A stretch of 41,911 bases of DNA from CAMBDS01 sp964355675 (GTDB lineage: Bacteria; Electryoneota; AABM5-125-24; Hatepunaeales; Hatepunaeaceae), in assembly GCA_964355675.1 (NCBI GenBank), contig CAYHEC010000028.1, positions 1-41,911 of the forward strand. The letters are read 5' to 3'. The position numbers and the translations under genes are program-made. Below are positions 9,428 to 17,540 of this stretch, piece by piece (position 1 is the first letter of the stretch; each line of letters begins with the position of its first letter). The notes beneath the pieces are model-generated. The model did not search any database. It was not told where the DNA came from and worked only from the letters and a program-made list of their open reading frames with translations.

Positions 9428-9517
9428 GATCGTGAGAATCCGCCGGGACTCTTCCGGACCCGGAACAGCATTACTTGAAAAATGCGACAGGAATAATAAT
9501 CACCGACCTACTTTTGC

Positions 9518-9546
9518 TTGAAATCGATACAATGCCTATCTATATT
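9518..9546 (+). promoter_or_regulatory. Sigma70-like promoter for the 9593 gene
   Basis: TTGAAA (9518-9523), 17-nt spacer, TATATT (9541-9546). Predicted transcription start is near 9553, giving a ~40-nt leader with AAGGAG before the ATG. Confidence 0.6.
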
Positions 9547-9592
9547 AGTAAACATCCACACTCGTTAACCTTTTCAATAAGGAGAATTTGTC

Positions 9593-10270
9593 ATGTCTGA
9601 TGACCATTCACAATATCTTACTGACGAAGTAACCGTCGAAACTATATATTCCCATCTTAAGAACGGTGACGTTCCATCCGCAACTGCATTTCTGATCAGT
9701 TTTGGAGACGATAAAACCGTTATGAAGACCTGGATCGGGGTACAGTGCGACATAAACAACGTCAAGAAAGACCCCTACGCGAGCGAAAAGATTGCTCGTG
9801 AAGGCGTGAAGTTCGCCCTCGCCAGAGATTACAAAACTGGCGCCGCTATGATGTTGCACAATATATCTTCTTTCCATTTGCCAAACTGGGATGAAGGCGT
9901 CGATCCAAATGTAATTCCGGGTATCATTGAGGTTGCGACTCTGCAAGTTAACCTGCGTGAACAACTTGAAGATAAAAACAGCTTGGGATGGGCATATTGG
10001 GACCAAGGTATAGCGTTGCTTGCCGGGCTAAAAACCTCCGAAGCAATCAACGGTTTCAAGAAATCGGTTGAAGTAGCCGAATCGATCGGCGACCGCGATT
10101 TAGCGGCTTGGGCTAATCTTTTTATCGGCAAATCAATGATCAAAGAGAATCCCTCGATTCGGCACGAAGGCGAAAATGTCATGCGACAGGCTGTCGCCAC
10201 GATCAACGAAGTCGGTGAAGACTGGGAAAAGGAAGAGGTCGTCAAAATACTCGCCTCCGTAGGGCTTTAA
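9593..10270 (+). CDS. Cytoplasmic helical-repeat (TPR-like) protein of unknown function
   Basis: This is a 225-residue protein without signal peptide or membrane segment. The C-terminal half shows TPR-like helix pairs: LGWAYWDQGIALLAGLKTSE (~130-150), EAINGFKKSVEVAESIGD and LAAWANLFIGKSMI. The N-terminal half is also helical and may be degenerate repeats (YASEKIAREGVKFALARDYK). An AAGGAG ribosome-binding site and a clear promoter (9518-9546) support the start. It looks monocistronic, with a repeat composite behind it. TPR-like scaffolds bind peptides or proteins; no specific partner can be inferred. Confidence 0.85.
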   Translation: MSDDHSQYLTDEVTVETIYSHLKNGDVPSATAFLISFGDDKTVMKTWIGVQCDINNVKKDPYASEKIAREGVKFALARDYKTGAAMMLHNISSFHLPNWDEGVDPNVIPGIIEVATLQVNLREQLEDKNSLGWAYWDQGIALLAGLKTSEAINGFKKSVEVAESIGDRDLAAWANLFIGKSMIKENPSIRHEGENVMRQAVATINEVGEDWEKEEVVKILASVGL

Positions 10271-10305
10271 GCGGCAATCTGAGTCTCTTTTAAAGCCCAC
10301 AAGTT

Positions 10306-10371
10306 CAGGCGGACGCCCTCGTCCGCCGTTCGATCAAGCACTATATAAAGGCGGACGAGGGCGTCCGCCTG
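10306..10371. repeat. Paired GGCGGACGAGGGCGTCCGCC hairpins around a GATCAAGCAC core, copy 1
   Basis: Left hairpin CAGGCGGACGCCCTCGTCCG and right hairpin GGACGAGGGCGTCCGCCTG are inverted copies separated by a spacer with GATCAAGCAC at 10332-10341. A second copy in the same orientation lies at 23644-23709. The whole forms one large stem or two smaller ones. It lies between the 9593 gene and the porin. Confidence 0.9.
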
Positions 10372-10430
10372 GACTCTGCGAAACTCTTTCAGCAGAATTT
10401 ACATTATTAAATATCACCAAGAGGAATCCC

Positions 10431-11606
10431 ATGAAAAACACGACCGTCGCCCTGACCATCATCTTGCTTGCCGCTTCGATTGCGGCGGCCGAGCCGACTA
10501 TCCGCTGGTGGGGATTGACATCCTTCCGCCAACGAAACGAAATTTCCAAGGAATATACCCCGACGTACAGTTCTTCTGGTGGAGGAATTCTACTCCACAC
10601 CACAGAGAACAACTCCACTAAGATTGGTTACCAGATCGGACTTAAGACTGACGTTCGCGAGAACGTCACCGTCGGGTTGACGTTGCGATCAGGTCTCTCA
10701 GGCAACGCTCAGGTGATGATTCAAGACATTCATAATAAGGATGGTCTTCTTCCCTCTATTCAGGAAGCCTACATCAACTGGCGCACACCTTATTTTGACG
10801 TAGATCTCGGTAAAATACCACAACAAGGAAATGCACTTTGGGACACCTATTGTGGTACTCTTGATAAACAGGGTTTCCGTCAGGACGATCCAACCGACGG
10901 TATCTTTAATGACCGTATGGCGGCGCTCAACGGCGTTCGCCTGACAAGGGAACTGGGACCAGTCACACTTCGAGGTCTTTATCATACCGATTATGTGGCT
11001 GGATATTTTACTCAGTTCGAGGACTCGACGGGGAACTTTGACCGGGCACGCGACCGATATGTCTTCATGATCGGCGCGACCTCCGATTTTGGGGCGATGG
11101 GAGGTAACGGCACAGAAATTTGGAATTCAGCCCTGAAAGGATTGTCTCTTGATTTTGATTACGGCTTTCCGTATCGCTCACCGATGGCTGGCACAAACCC
11201 GGACTCGATAGCCGGCGATGAGACGATCTGGGGCGCAACGATTAAACGCACTGACGAGCTAAGTATGTTTCAAGTTGGTTACGCGTATAACTGGCGCGAT
11301 AGTGTTTACACCATCACCTTCCTTGACGCAATCGCTCAAGCCAATATTGGAAACATTGCCCGACTGATGCAAAAAGAATGGGGCGATTTCACTTTGACCT
11401 TCCGTTATCAAAATAGTCGTCAAGAGACGGAGTTCTTTCCATATAAGGGCGCTGAAGCGGTACGCACTGCGTACCATCTTTATGCGAACAAAAGCCTTTG
11501 GGGGTTAGACTTCCAGCCGCGAATCATCTCGTTTGCCACCGAAATCGAAGGTTTCAAACAGAAAACGCAAACCCGATATGAACTGACCACAACGGTCAGG
11601 TTTTAG
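10431..11606 (+). CDS. Outer-membrane porin-like beta-barrel protein
   Basis: The 391-residue protein has a clear signal peptide (KNTTVALTIILLAASIAAAE, cleavage near residue 21). The rest alternates polar and hydrophobic residues as in a transmembrane barrel (for example VTVGLTLRSGLSGN, YFDVDLGKIPQQG, LTLRGLYHTDYVAGYF-like strands). It ends in phenylalanine (TTVRF), the usual C-terminal signal for barrel insertion by the BAM machinery. The segment around YINWRTPYFDVDLGKIPQQG resembles phosphate-selective or general porin folds, where a strand carries the pore constriction. Substrate is unknown. The start is supported by AAGAGG 7-8 nt upstream. A hairpin at 11629-11654 follows the stop. It is likely expressed alone. 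Confidence 0.85.
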   Translation: MKNTTVALTIILLAASIAAAEPTIRWWGLTSFRQRNEISKEYTPTYSSSGGGILLHTTENNSTKIGYQIGLKTDVRENVTVGLTLRSGLSGNAQVMIQDIHNKDGLLPSIQEAYINWRTPYFDVDLGKIPQQGNALWDTYCGTLDKQGFRQDDPTDGIFNDRMAALNGVRLTRELGPVTLRGLYHTDYVAGYFTQFEDSTGNFDRARDRYVFMIGATSDFGAMGGNGTEIWNSALKGLSLDFDYGFPYRSPMAGTNPDSIAGDETIWGATIKRTDELSMFQVGYAYNWRDSVYTITFLDAIAQANIGNIARLMQKEWGDFTLTFRYQNSRQETEFFPYKGAEAVRTAYHLYANKSLWGLDFQPRIISFATEIEGFKQKTQTRYELTTTVRF

Positions 11607-11628
11607 CCAAATCATCAAGTTAAGCTTC

Positions 11629-11654
11629 ACTGCCGACCTCCCGTGGTCGGCAGT
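11629..11654 (+). terminator. Hairpin terminator after porin gene
   Basis: Arms ACTGCCGACC and GGTCGGCAGT, loop of 6 nt, 23 nt after the porin stop, followed by only a weak T run. Confidence 0.6.
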
Positions 11655-11688
11655 TTACAAAAGGATTTGCTGTCCAAACACAAACCGT

Positions 11689-11766
11689 GTAGCCCGCCCA
11701 GCTTTGCTGGGCGGGACCCAAAATTTGTGTTAATTCCTGCCCGCCCAGCAAAGCTGTGCGGGCTAC
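11689..11766. repeat. Composite inverted repeat with CCCGCCCAGC hairpins
   Basis: Outer arms GTAGCCCG and CGGGCTAC enclose two hairpins, CCCGCCCAGC-TTT-GCTGGGCGGG (11693-11715) and a near-copy with an AAA loop (11740-11763), i.e. the inner units are in opposite orientation. Same architecture as the other composites, different stem. Confidence 0.85.
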
Positions 11767-11819
11767 CCGCTACGTTTTTCATCCTTTGGTAATTGTGCAA
11801 CAACCCTACTATAATCATC

Positions 11820-11981
11820 AACCTTAGCCTTAACCTTAGCCTTAACCTCAACCTTAACCTTAACCTTAACCTTAACCTTAGCCTTAACCTCAACCTTAAC
11901 CTTAACCTTAACCTTAACCTTAACCTTAACCTTAACCTTAGCCTTAACCTTAACCTTAGCCTTAACCTTAACCTTAACCTC
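11820..11981. repeat. Telomere-like hexamer tandem array (AACCTT)n
   Basis: About 27 units of AACCTT with scattered TTAGCC and TCAACC variants. The array creates artificial alternating Asn-Leu and Arg-Leu open frames. Short related runs occur at 28742-28773, 35771-35806 and 40967-40988. Confidence 0.95.
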
Positions 11982-11993
11982 GATTTGCTATAA

Positions 11994-12125
11994 ATGACTG
12001 AAAACTGGAAACAATTTGCGAAGAAATTCGCCCGTGGGACAATTATCTTCTTTGTAGTGAAAGGAATCATAACGACTTCCTTGATCATTTATGGCGTCCT
12101 TTATGGCTTTAAGAGCTGTGCGTAA
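11994..12125 (+). CDS. Small single-pass membrane protein (43 residues)
   Basis: The 43-residue frame begins MTENWKQFAKKFARGTIIFF and ends GFKSCA. It shows a short cationic amphipathic N-terminus (KQFAKKFAR), a hydrophobic helix at residues ~16-38 and a Lys/Cys end. This positive-then-hydrophobic layout fits a membrane-anchored microprotein with N-terminus inside. The ATG lies 12 nt after the hexamer array, so there is no conventional ribosome-binding site and the array sits where a promoter would be expected. Similar small hydrophobic proteins are common in Gram-negative genomes, but I cannot name a family. It could be a chance frame; amino-acid composition argues for a real gene. Confidence 0.5.
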   Translation: MTENWKQFAKKFARGTIIFFVVKGIITTSLIIYGVLYGFKSCA

Positions 12126-12199
12126 ATGGGATCCTTGCGTCAATGAACTTTTCGATTAAGCATTTTCTGTGAATAGCGAGTCAATGAACCGATAGGCTC

Positions 12200-12228
12200 T
12201 TGCACTTATAAGCCTTGCCGATTATATT
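12200..12228 (+). promoter_or_regulatory. Promoter of tRNA-Asp
   Basis: TTGCAC (12200-12205), 17-nt spacer, TATATT (12223-12228). Predicted start is near 12235, 28 nt before the tRNA. Confidence 0.65.
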
Positions 12229-12262
12229 ACACTGCTTAAAGAATTTTGTTTTCTTTCACCAC

Positions 12263-12336
12263 GGGGATGTAGCTCAGTTGGTTAGAGTGACGGCCTGTCA
12301 CGCCGTAGGTCGCGAGTTCGAGTCTCGTCATCCCCG
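12263..12336 (+). tRNA. tRNA-Asp (anticodon GTC)
   Basis: Full cloverleaf: acceptor GGGGATG / CATCCCC with G discriminator, D-arm GCTCAGTTGGTTAGAGT, anticodon stem ACGGC / GCCGT with loop CTGTCAC (anticodon GTC), T-arm CGAGTTCGAGTCTCG. The CCA end is not encoded. Own promoter upstream and terminator downstream. Confidence 0.97.
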
Positions 12337-12354
12337 CACTCACCAAATTTCAAG

Positions 12355-12382
12355 AGCGTCTGGTACAACCAGACGCTTTTTT
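12355..12382 (+). terminator. Rho-independent terminator of tRNA-Asp
   Basis: Stem AGCGTCTGG / CCAGACGCT, 5-nt loop, followed by six Ts. Confidence 0.9.
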
Positions 12383-12532
12383 ATTATCTTGAATATGTGC
12401 GATAAAGGAATTGATGCCTTGTTGGAGGGCATTTGGGTAACTATATTTGAGGAATCAATTCAATACTCCGACAGCAAAATCTAATTCTGATTCCGACTCC
12501 CGTTTTCTATTGAATTATTCTAAAGGAAATCT

Positions 12533-13657
12533 ATGGACCCTCGCAATATACATCTGGCTGAACTCCTGATAGATTACTCTATCGAAGCCAAAGCCGGTGA
12601 CACATTATACCTTGAAGTCAAGGGCAAGGAAACTCTCGACCTCGCTCAGGCTATTATCCGAGTTGCCACCGATCGAGGCGTTACTCCCTTCTGGTTCTAC
12701 TCGGATGAGTCGCTGATGCGTCAGTTTGTAAAAGGAGCTTCCGACGACCAGATCAAGCAAATTGCCGAGCTTCACCTTGACCTGATGAAGCGGTCGAGTT
12801 GCTACATAGGTTTACGCGGATCTGACAATCCGTTCGATATGGCGGATATCCCGCATGAGCAGGTCGAACGGTTCAATAAGCTCTTCTATCACCCTGTTCA
12901 TCTCGAACAACGCGTTAAGAAAACCCGCTGGGTAGTTCTGCGGTATCCCAACCCGGCAATGGCACAGCTCGCAATGCAGTCAACCGAGGCTTTTGCTGAT
13001 TACTATTACAACGTCTGCGTTCTCGACTACGAGCGGATGTCACAGGCTCAGGACAAGCTCTTCGCGGTGATGACGGCCGCCGAGCAAGTTCATATCAAAG
13101 CCCCAGGTACTGACTTGACTTTCTCAATCAAGTCAATTCCTTGCCGCAAGTGTGACGGCCATCGTAATATTCCCGATGGCGAAGTATATACTGCCCCCGT
13201 CAGAACTTCAATTAACGGAACACTTCAGTATAATACCCCAAGCCTTTACCAGGGAACACTTTACGAGAATATTCGATTTGTCTTCAAGGACGGCAAGATC
13301 ATCGAAGCCTCTGCTGGGGCAATGACGGAAAAACTCAACAAAATACTCGACACCGACGAAGGTGCACGCTACATCGGGGAGTTTTCGATTGGCTGTAATC
13401 CGTTCATATTGCATCCAATGAAAGACACGCTGTTCGATGAAAAGATTGCCGGCTCGTTCCACTTCACGCCGGGACAAGCTTATGAGGAAGCCGATAACGG
13501 TAACCGTTCCGCTATCCATTGGGATCTGGTGTTGATTCAACGACTCGACTACGGTGGCGGGGAGATCTGGTTCGACGGTAAACTGTTCCGTAAAGACGGT
13601 GTATTTACTGATCCAGAACTGGAAAAGATGTTTTCGGGAGAGTTCCTGAAGGGGTAG
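12533..13657 (+). CDS. M29-family metallo-aminopeptidase
   Basis: At 374 residues this matches the usual length of M29 (aminopeptidase T/AmpS-type) enzymes, which remove N-terminal residues from peptides using two metal ions in the cytoplasm. Candidate ligands are all present with family-like spacing: E217 in NIPDGEV, E283 in ARYIGEFSIG, H310 in SFHFTPG, Y317, and H329/D331 in the HWD motif near the C-terminus. The N-terminal ~190 residues form the typical dimerisation and substrate-gating domain (VTPFWFYSDESLMRQ). No signal peptide. An AAAGGA ribosome-binding site precedes the ATG. It follows tRNA-Asp and its terminator, so it is probably transcribed from its own promoter. Substrate preference cannot be read from sequence. 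Confidence 0.92.
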   Translation: MDPRNIHLAELLIDYSIEAKAGDTLYLEVKGKETLDLAQAIIRVATDRGVTPFWFYSDESLMRQFVKGASDDQIKQIAELHLDLMKRSSCYIGLRGSDNPFDMADIPHEQVERFNKLFYHPVHLEQRVKKTRWVVLRYPNPAMAQLAMQSTEAFADYYYNVCVLDYERMSQAQDKLFAVMTAAEQVHIKAPGTDLTFSIKSIPCRKCDGHRNIPDGEVYTAPVRTSINGTLQYNTPSLYQGTLYENIRFVFKDGKIIEASAGAMTEKLNKILDTDEGARYIGEFSIGCNPFILHPMKDTLFDEKIAGSFHFTPGQAYEEADNGNRSAIHWDLVLIQRLDYGGGEIWFDGKLFRKDGVFTDPELEKMFSGEFLKG

Positions 13658-14141
13658 AACAAATTGAGTATATTGAAATAACGAGTGCGTTAACATGTAG
13701 TGGTTTTGTGGCTCTTGGAGGGCGGACTTTCAGAGTTTGTTGATTTATTCGCTTGAGACGCCAATTCGGACAAGATTCTCTTGGAGGGGGGGCTTCAGCC
13801 CGCCCTTGTTTGTGCTTGATCGTCCTTTAGGGGGGGCTGAAGCCCCCCCTCCAAGAGGATCAAATCTCTACTCGAACGAATAAATCAACGAACTCTGAAA
13901 GTCCGCCCTCCAAGAAAATCACTACTTGGTTCACACTCTCAAAATGACTCGTATTCCCTTAGCAGTGAATTTCGCCGATCCATATTCTTCACTCACGCAG
14001 GCTTTGTAAACACCAACTTCCTTTTTTATATTTCAGTATCTGAGGCGTCGATGCAGAGAATCTGCAGATAGCCAACGAAACGGGATATTTCACACTTTTT
14101 CATACCTCTTTTCAACTCTTAAGAGGATTTCAAGGGTCGTT
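13658..14141. other. Intergenic region dominated by a nested inverted repeat
   Basis: No coding frame. 13714-13914 is a composite inverted repeat (own entry). The remainder, 13915-14141, presumably holds the promoter of the TPR-exbBD-tonB operon; no convincing -35/-10 pair was identified. Confidence 0.6.
13714..13914. repeat. 200-bp nested inverted repeat
   Basis: Outer arms (13714-13752 and 13875-13914) read CTTGGAGGGCGGACTTTCAG then AGTTTGTTGATTTATTCG, and its complement. Inner arms 13778-13805 and 13830-13857 read CTCTTGGAGGGGGGGCTTC and its complement. The centre contains GTGCTTGATC (13812-13821), the reverse complement of the GATCAAGCAC core in the 10306 and 23644 elements. A second partial copy occupies 41847-41911 and a fragment lies at 41001-41019. 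Confidence 0.92.
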
Positions 14142-15878
14142 ATGAATCGAGTAATCTACTTCAATAAATTTTTTCATATATTTATTTTGTGCAGTCTCGC
14201 TCTCCTGCCGGATAATGCAATCGCCGCCAACAAAGCGCTTGTCGCGGCACGCGAAGCCGCGCTCCACGGAGAATGGGAACAAGTCGGCAATTTAGTTCAG
14301 AACGTGGTTGGTGCTGATGAGTCAAATGCCGAAGGATGGGCGCTTTGGGGTGACGCAAAGTTAGCTTTAGGAGATACGGTTGGCGCGGTGGCGATGTATG
14401 AAACTGCCATTGTCCAGGAACCTCGTCAGGCGACAGCCGTACTTGCATTGACGACTTACTATTTGAGCATTGCCAAGATCGACGAAGCTGATCGTGTTGT
14501 AAGCGCCGCTGAGAATCGAGACGAAAAGAAGAAAATTGATGAGATCAAGGTTGCCCGAGGATTAATCCTTTCCAAGCAAGGCAATTTTCCGGATGCGCTT
14601 CGAATTCTGGCGACTTCAGCCGAAAAGAATCCCAACAACTATCTTTATCAGCAGATACTTGCCCGCCTTTACAACGATGCCGGCGTAAAAGAACAAGCCA
14701 AGAGTTACTACGACAAAGCTTGGAAACTTTCGCAAAAAGATCCGCAATTAGCCTATGAATACGGGTTAGTGTTAGTGGACCTGAAGGAATACAACGAAGC
14801 TCTCGATCTATTCAAACAGGTTCAAGAAGCTGACCCGGATAACAAGTCAGTCGATTACCTTATCGGAAGACTTTACTTTGCCGCGCGGCAGTGGGGCGAG
14901 GCCGCCGCACAGTTTGAGGCGGCCGCCAAGAAACGACCTCAGCACTATTTTACCCATTTACTGCTTGGTCGTAGCATACACGAGATGGCCAAGGCCGAAA
15001 AAAAGAACTACTACCATCAGGCTGAGGTCTCTTTGCGCAAAGCAATTTCGTTGAAGCCTGATCGTGTTGACGCCAAACCCCTGTTAGGGGAGGTTCTGCT
15101 AACTCAGGCGCGGCTATTTTTTCAACGTGCGGCTTCGGCTGGCACTGACACAATCCCGGGAGCGATTCCAGCGCTTTGCGATAGCTCCATCAAGCTTTCG
15201 CAAGAAAGTCTATTATTCGACTCGACTTTAACTGGTGTTAACTCATTAATAGCACGCGCGTTTAACAAGATGGGCAACATCGATTCCAGTATATTCTACT
15301 CCAAATTGCAACTTGCTGTGACTCCTGATGATGAGATCGAGTTCAAACGGTTGATCAACTCGCTTCAGCGTAAGAAAGATATGGCGGGATTAGTTGAAAC
15401 ACTAAAGCCGGTCTTCGCCAAGTACGCCTGGCTTCCATCTGTTGCCTCAATTGATACTTTGGCATCCGAAATGGATTCGGGAATCGTCTCAGTCGAAAAA
15501 AGCCCTGAGAAGTTATTCATTGTCGGCTATGGGGCAATCTATGTCAACGCGTTGATGGAAACTGGTGCGAACGCCGAAGCGAAGACAGCGATTAATACCA
15601 TGATTGGCTACGACCCAACATGGAAGGACGGCTATAGCTTTGGCGCATACATCGATCTAAAAAAAGAGAATTATGCCGGTGCAATACCTCTTTTACTGGC
15701 TGGCGTGAAGGCATGCCCAACTGCTGACGATCTCTGGCTTCTTCTGGGAGATTGTCAATACTTCTCTAACCAGAAGTCGAAAGAGAACATTAAGAAGGCA
15801 CGGGATAGTTACTATAAATCGATGCAACTTGGTAACAAAGCCGCCGCGGAGAAGTACGAACAGTTGAAGAAGTACTGA
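14142..15878 (+). CDS. Periplasmic TPR protein of the ExbBD/TonB operon
   Basis: The 578-residue protein has an N-terminal signal sequence (FFHIFILCSLALLPDNAIAA, cleavage near 29) and then a long array of TPR-type helix pairs. Clear units include AEGWALWGDAKLALGDTVGA (~65-85), NFPDALRILATSAEKNPNN, DPQLAYEYGLVLVDLKEYNE, KSVDYLIGRLYFAARQWGEA and a C-terminal unit ending ADDLWLLLGDCQYFSNQKS. TPR arrays mediate protein-protein contacts. TPR proteins of this kind are often encoded next to ExbB/ExbD/TonB in FCB bacteria, where a role linked to the energised complex is plausible but unproven. 115 nt separate it from exbB, so they are likely cotranscribed. The ribosome-binding site is weak (AAGGG). 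Confidence 0.88.
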   Translation: MNRVIYFNKFFHIFILCSLALLPDNAIAANKALVAAREAALHGEWEQVGNLVQNVVGADESNAEGWALWGDAKLALGDTVGAVAMYETAIVQEPRQATAVLALTTYYLSIAKIDEADRVVSAAENRDEKKKIDEIKVARGLILSKQGNFPDALRILATSAEKNPNNYLYQQILARLYNDAGVKEQAKSYYDKAWKLSQKDPQLAYEYGLVLVDLKEYNEALDLFKQVQEADPDNKSVDYLIGRLYFAARQWGEAAAQFEAAAKKRPQHYFTHLLLGRSIHEMAKAEKKNYYHQAEVSLRKAISLKPDRVDAKPLLGEVLLTQARLFFQRAASAGTDTIPGAIPALCDSSIKLSQESLLFDSTLTGVNSLIARAFNKMGNIDSSIFYSKLQLAVTPDDEIEFKRLINSLQRKKDMAGLVETLKPVFAKYAWLPSVASIDTLASEMDSGIVSVEKSPEKLFIVGYGAIYVNALMETGANAEAKTAINTMIGYDPTWKDGYSFGAYIDLKKENYAGAIPLLLAGVKACPTADDLWLLLGDCQYFSNQKSKENIKKARDSYYKSMQLGNKAAAEKYEQLKKY

Positions 15879-15993
15879 TCGAAAAGGAAGGCGACTTGAA
15901 TGTCTTCTCTCCCCTGAATACAAATTTCGTTAGTTTTATCAATAAAATGCCCCTCGGCATAATCTAATTTCGGAACATACAAAGAGGCCGCAA

Positions 15994-16755
15994 ATGAAGC
16001 AAGGAACTTTTACGATAATCACTATGGTCGCCGCCCTGGTGATTTCCTATATTTTTTTCTATATTGTTTTACCTGGAATGGATAAAGGCGTGGAAAATAC
16101 GCCGATCGTCCATCAGGTCCGTCAGGGCGGGATTCTGGTTCCGTTCCTAATCACCATCACTCTAATGCTCTTGACCTTCATCGCAGAGCGCTTGATTACT
16201 TTGAAGAAGGCACAAGGAACTTCCCCTCTGCTGGTTTTCTTTGCTAACTTTACCAAAGCCATCCGCGAAGGCCGCGTCGAAGATGCCGTTTCGCTGTGCG
16301 ACAAACAGCGTGGATCAGCCGCGGCTGTCCTTAAAGCTGGCGCGGACCAGTATATTCGTTCCTCCAAAGACGCCAGCCTAAGCATGGAGAAACGTCTTGC
16401 CGAGACTCAGCGCGCCATCAACGAAGCAAGGATGCTCGAAGTACCGTTTCTTGAGCGGAACCTGATTGCCCTCTCAACGATTGCTTCCGTCTCCACAATG
16501 ACTGGACTTCTGGGAACCACGATCGGTATGATCCGAGCTTTTGCCGCTATGGCAACTCAGGGGGCTCCGAACGCCGCACAATTAGCCACAGGTATTTCTG
16601 AAGCGCTTATCAACACCGCGCTTGGACTCTTCGCCGCGATTGTCGGTATCGTTGCCTATAATTTCTTCGTGAACAAAGTCGATCAGTTTAATTACTCGGT
16701 TGACGAAGCTTCTTATCTGACACTCGAAATTCTGAAGGAAAAGGAAACGAAGTGA
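15994..16755 (+). CDS. exbB: ExbB/TolQ-type proton-channel subunit
   Basis: The 253-residue inner-membrane protein belongs to the MotA/TolQ/ExbB proton-channel family. Predicted membrane segments lie at ~8-30, ~46-66, ~160-185 and ~205-232. The conserved signature is STMTGLLGTTIGMIRAF followed by LATGISEALINTALGLFAAI. The cytoplasmic loop between segments 2 and 3 (~67-155) matches the family (VEDAVSLCDKQRGSAAAVL). It has one more N-terminal segment than E. coli ExbB, which is common in FCB relatives. With ExbD it converts proton-motive force into motion of TonB. A GAGG ribosome-binding site precedes the ATG. The exbD gene starts 79 nt downstream. Confidence 0.95.
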   Translation: MKQGTFTIITMVAALVISYIFFYIVLPGMDKGVENTPIVHQVRQGGILVPFLITITLMLLTFIAERLITLKKAQGTSPLLVFFANFTKAIREGRVEDAVSLCDKQRGSAAAVLKAGADQYIRSSKDASLSMEKRLAETQRAINEARMLEVPFLERNLIALSTIASVSTMTGLLGTTIGMIRAFAAMATQGAPNAAQLATGISEALINTALGLFAAIVGIVAYNFFVNKVDQFNYSVDEASYLTLEILKEKETK

Positions 16756-16834
16756 CCTTCGGTTTCACGACACCAGTAATTTCAACTTATACGCAAGCAT
16801 TCCATAACGCTCGACTAAAGCCACGAGGTAGCTA

Positions 16835-17350
16835 ATGGCTGCGCCGAAAAAACGTCGCATCCCGATTTCGATTGATATGACTCCGATGGTTGACATCGCC
16901 TTTCTACTGCTGATCTTTTTCATGTCAACCACCCAGTTCAAGAAGCCTGAAGAGGTGGAAGTGAAGATTCCTCAATCTCATTCCATGTTCAAACTTCCTG
17001 AAACCGGAATGGTCGTCATTACAGTAACCAAGAATAAAGATATCTTTCTGACGACAGAGAACGCCGTATTGGATTACGAAAACGGTCTCTCTGAAATAGA
17101 ATCAGGACACCGGGTTCCCAAGGGTAAACGTTTCAACAACGAAGAGATACCGCCTGTGATTCGCAATTTGCAACTCAAACGTCTTGTCAACCGCGTCGTA
17201 CTCAAGGCTGATACTCAGGTAGATTTCGGGACGATTGAGAGCATTATGCAGACACTTCAGGAAAACGATCTGAACATCCTTAATCTTGTTACTGATTTGA
17301 AAGAGGATGGAAGCAGAGGCTCTGCCTTCGCTGAGAAGAAGAAAGAGTAA
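16835..17350 (+). CDS. exbD: ExbD-type transport protein, copy 1
   Basis: This 171-residue protein has a short basic N-terminus (KKRRIP), one membrane helix containing IDMTPMVDIAFLLLIFFM with the conserved proton-carrying aspartate at D20, and a periplasmic domain ending in VNRVVLKADTQVDFGTIESI. The last is the typical ExbD/TolR dimerisation region. It works with ExbB in powering TonB. GAGGT lies ahead of the ATG. The second ExbD copy starts 190 nt downstream, after a hairpin-repeat insertion. The periplasmic segment has an insert (residues ~70-110, LSEIESGHRVPKGKRFNN) relative to E. coli ExbD. Confidence 0.95.
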   Translation: MAAPKKRRIPISIDMTPMVDIAFLLLIFFMSTTQFKKPEEVEVKIPQSHSMFKLPETGMVVITVTKNKDIFLTTENAVLDYENGLSEIESGHRVPKGKRFNNEEIPPVIRNLQLKRLVNRVVLKADTQVDFGTIESIMQTLQENDLNILNLVTDLKEDGSRGSAFAEKKKE

Positions 17351-17395
17351 AGATAAACGTCCCGAGTAGTCGGAAGTTTTTTCTAAATAAGTGTG

Positions 17396-17519
17396 CTGTC
17401 ATGTGCCCTCACGTGACAGTTTAGACAATTTCTTGGAGGGCGGACTTTCAGTCCGCTCTGCCCGCGTAAGTTGGGCTTCCAGTCCGACAAGAGCGGACTG
17501 AAAGTCCGCCCTCCAAGAA
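17396..17519. repeat. Two hairpin elements inserted between the exbD copies
   Basis: A CTGTCA-GTG hairpin (17396-17418, family of 20122 and 39057) is followed by a composite inverted repeat. Its arms are TTCTTGGAGGGCGGAC (from 17430) and the complement ending at 17519, with TTTCAGTCCGC / GCGGACTGAAA inside. The composite ends only 21 nt before the second exbD start. Confidence 0.9.
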
Positions 17520-17540
17520 TTCATTTGAACGGATAAATAA

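Larger units (their letters stand above)
9068..9592. other. Divergent intergenic region with composite hairpin element and promoter
   Basis: No coding frame here looks real. It separates the minus-strand gingipain-like gene from the plus-strand gene at 9593. It holds an A/T-rich stretch (9230-9285), a composite inverted repeat (9297-9427) and the promoter for 9593. Confidence 0.6.

Noticed and set aside
11627..12088. A long minus-strand open frame of alternating Arg-Leu
   Set aside because: It is produced by the hexamer array; no natural protein composition, and a mirror Asn-Leu frame exists on the plus strand.
12215..12484. Open frame over the tRNA-Asp region
   Set aside because: It overlaps the tRNA and its terminator and has an implausible composition.
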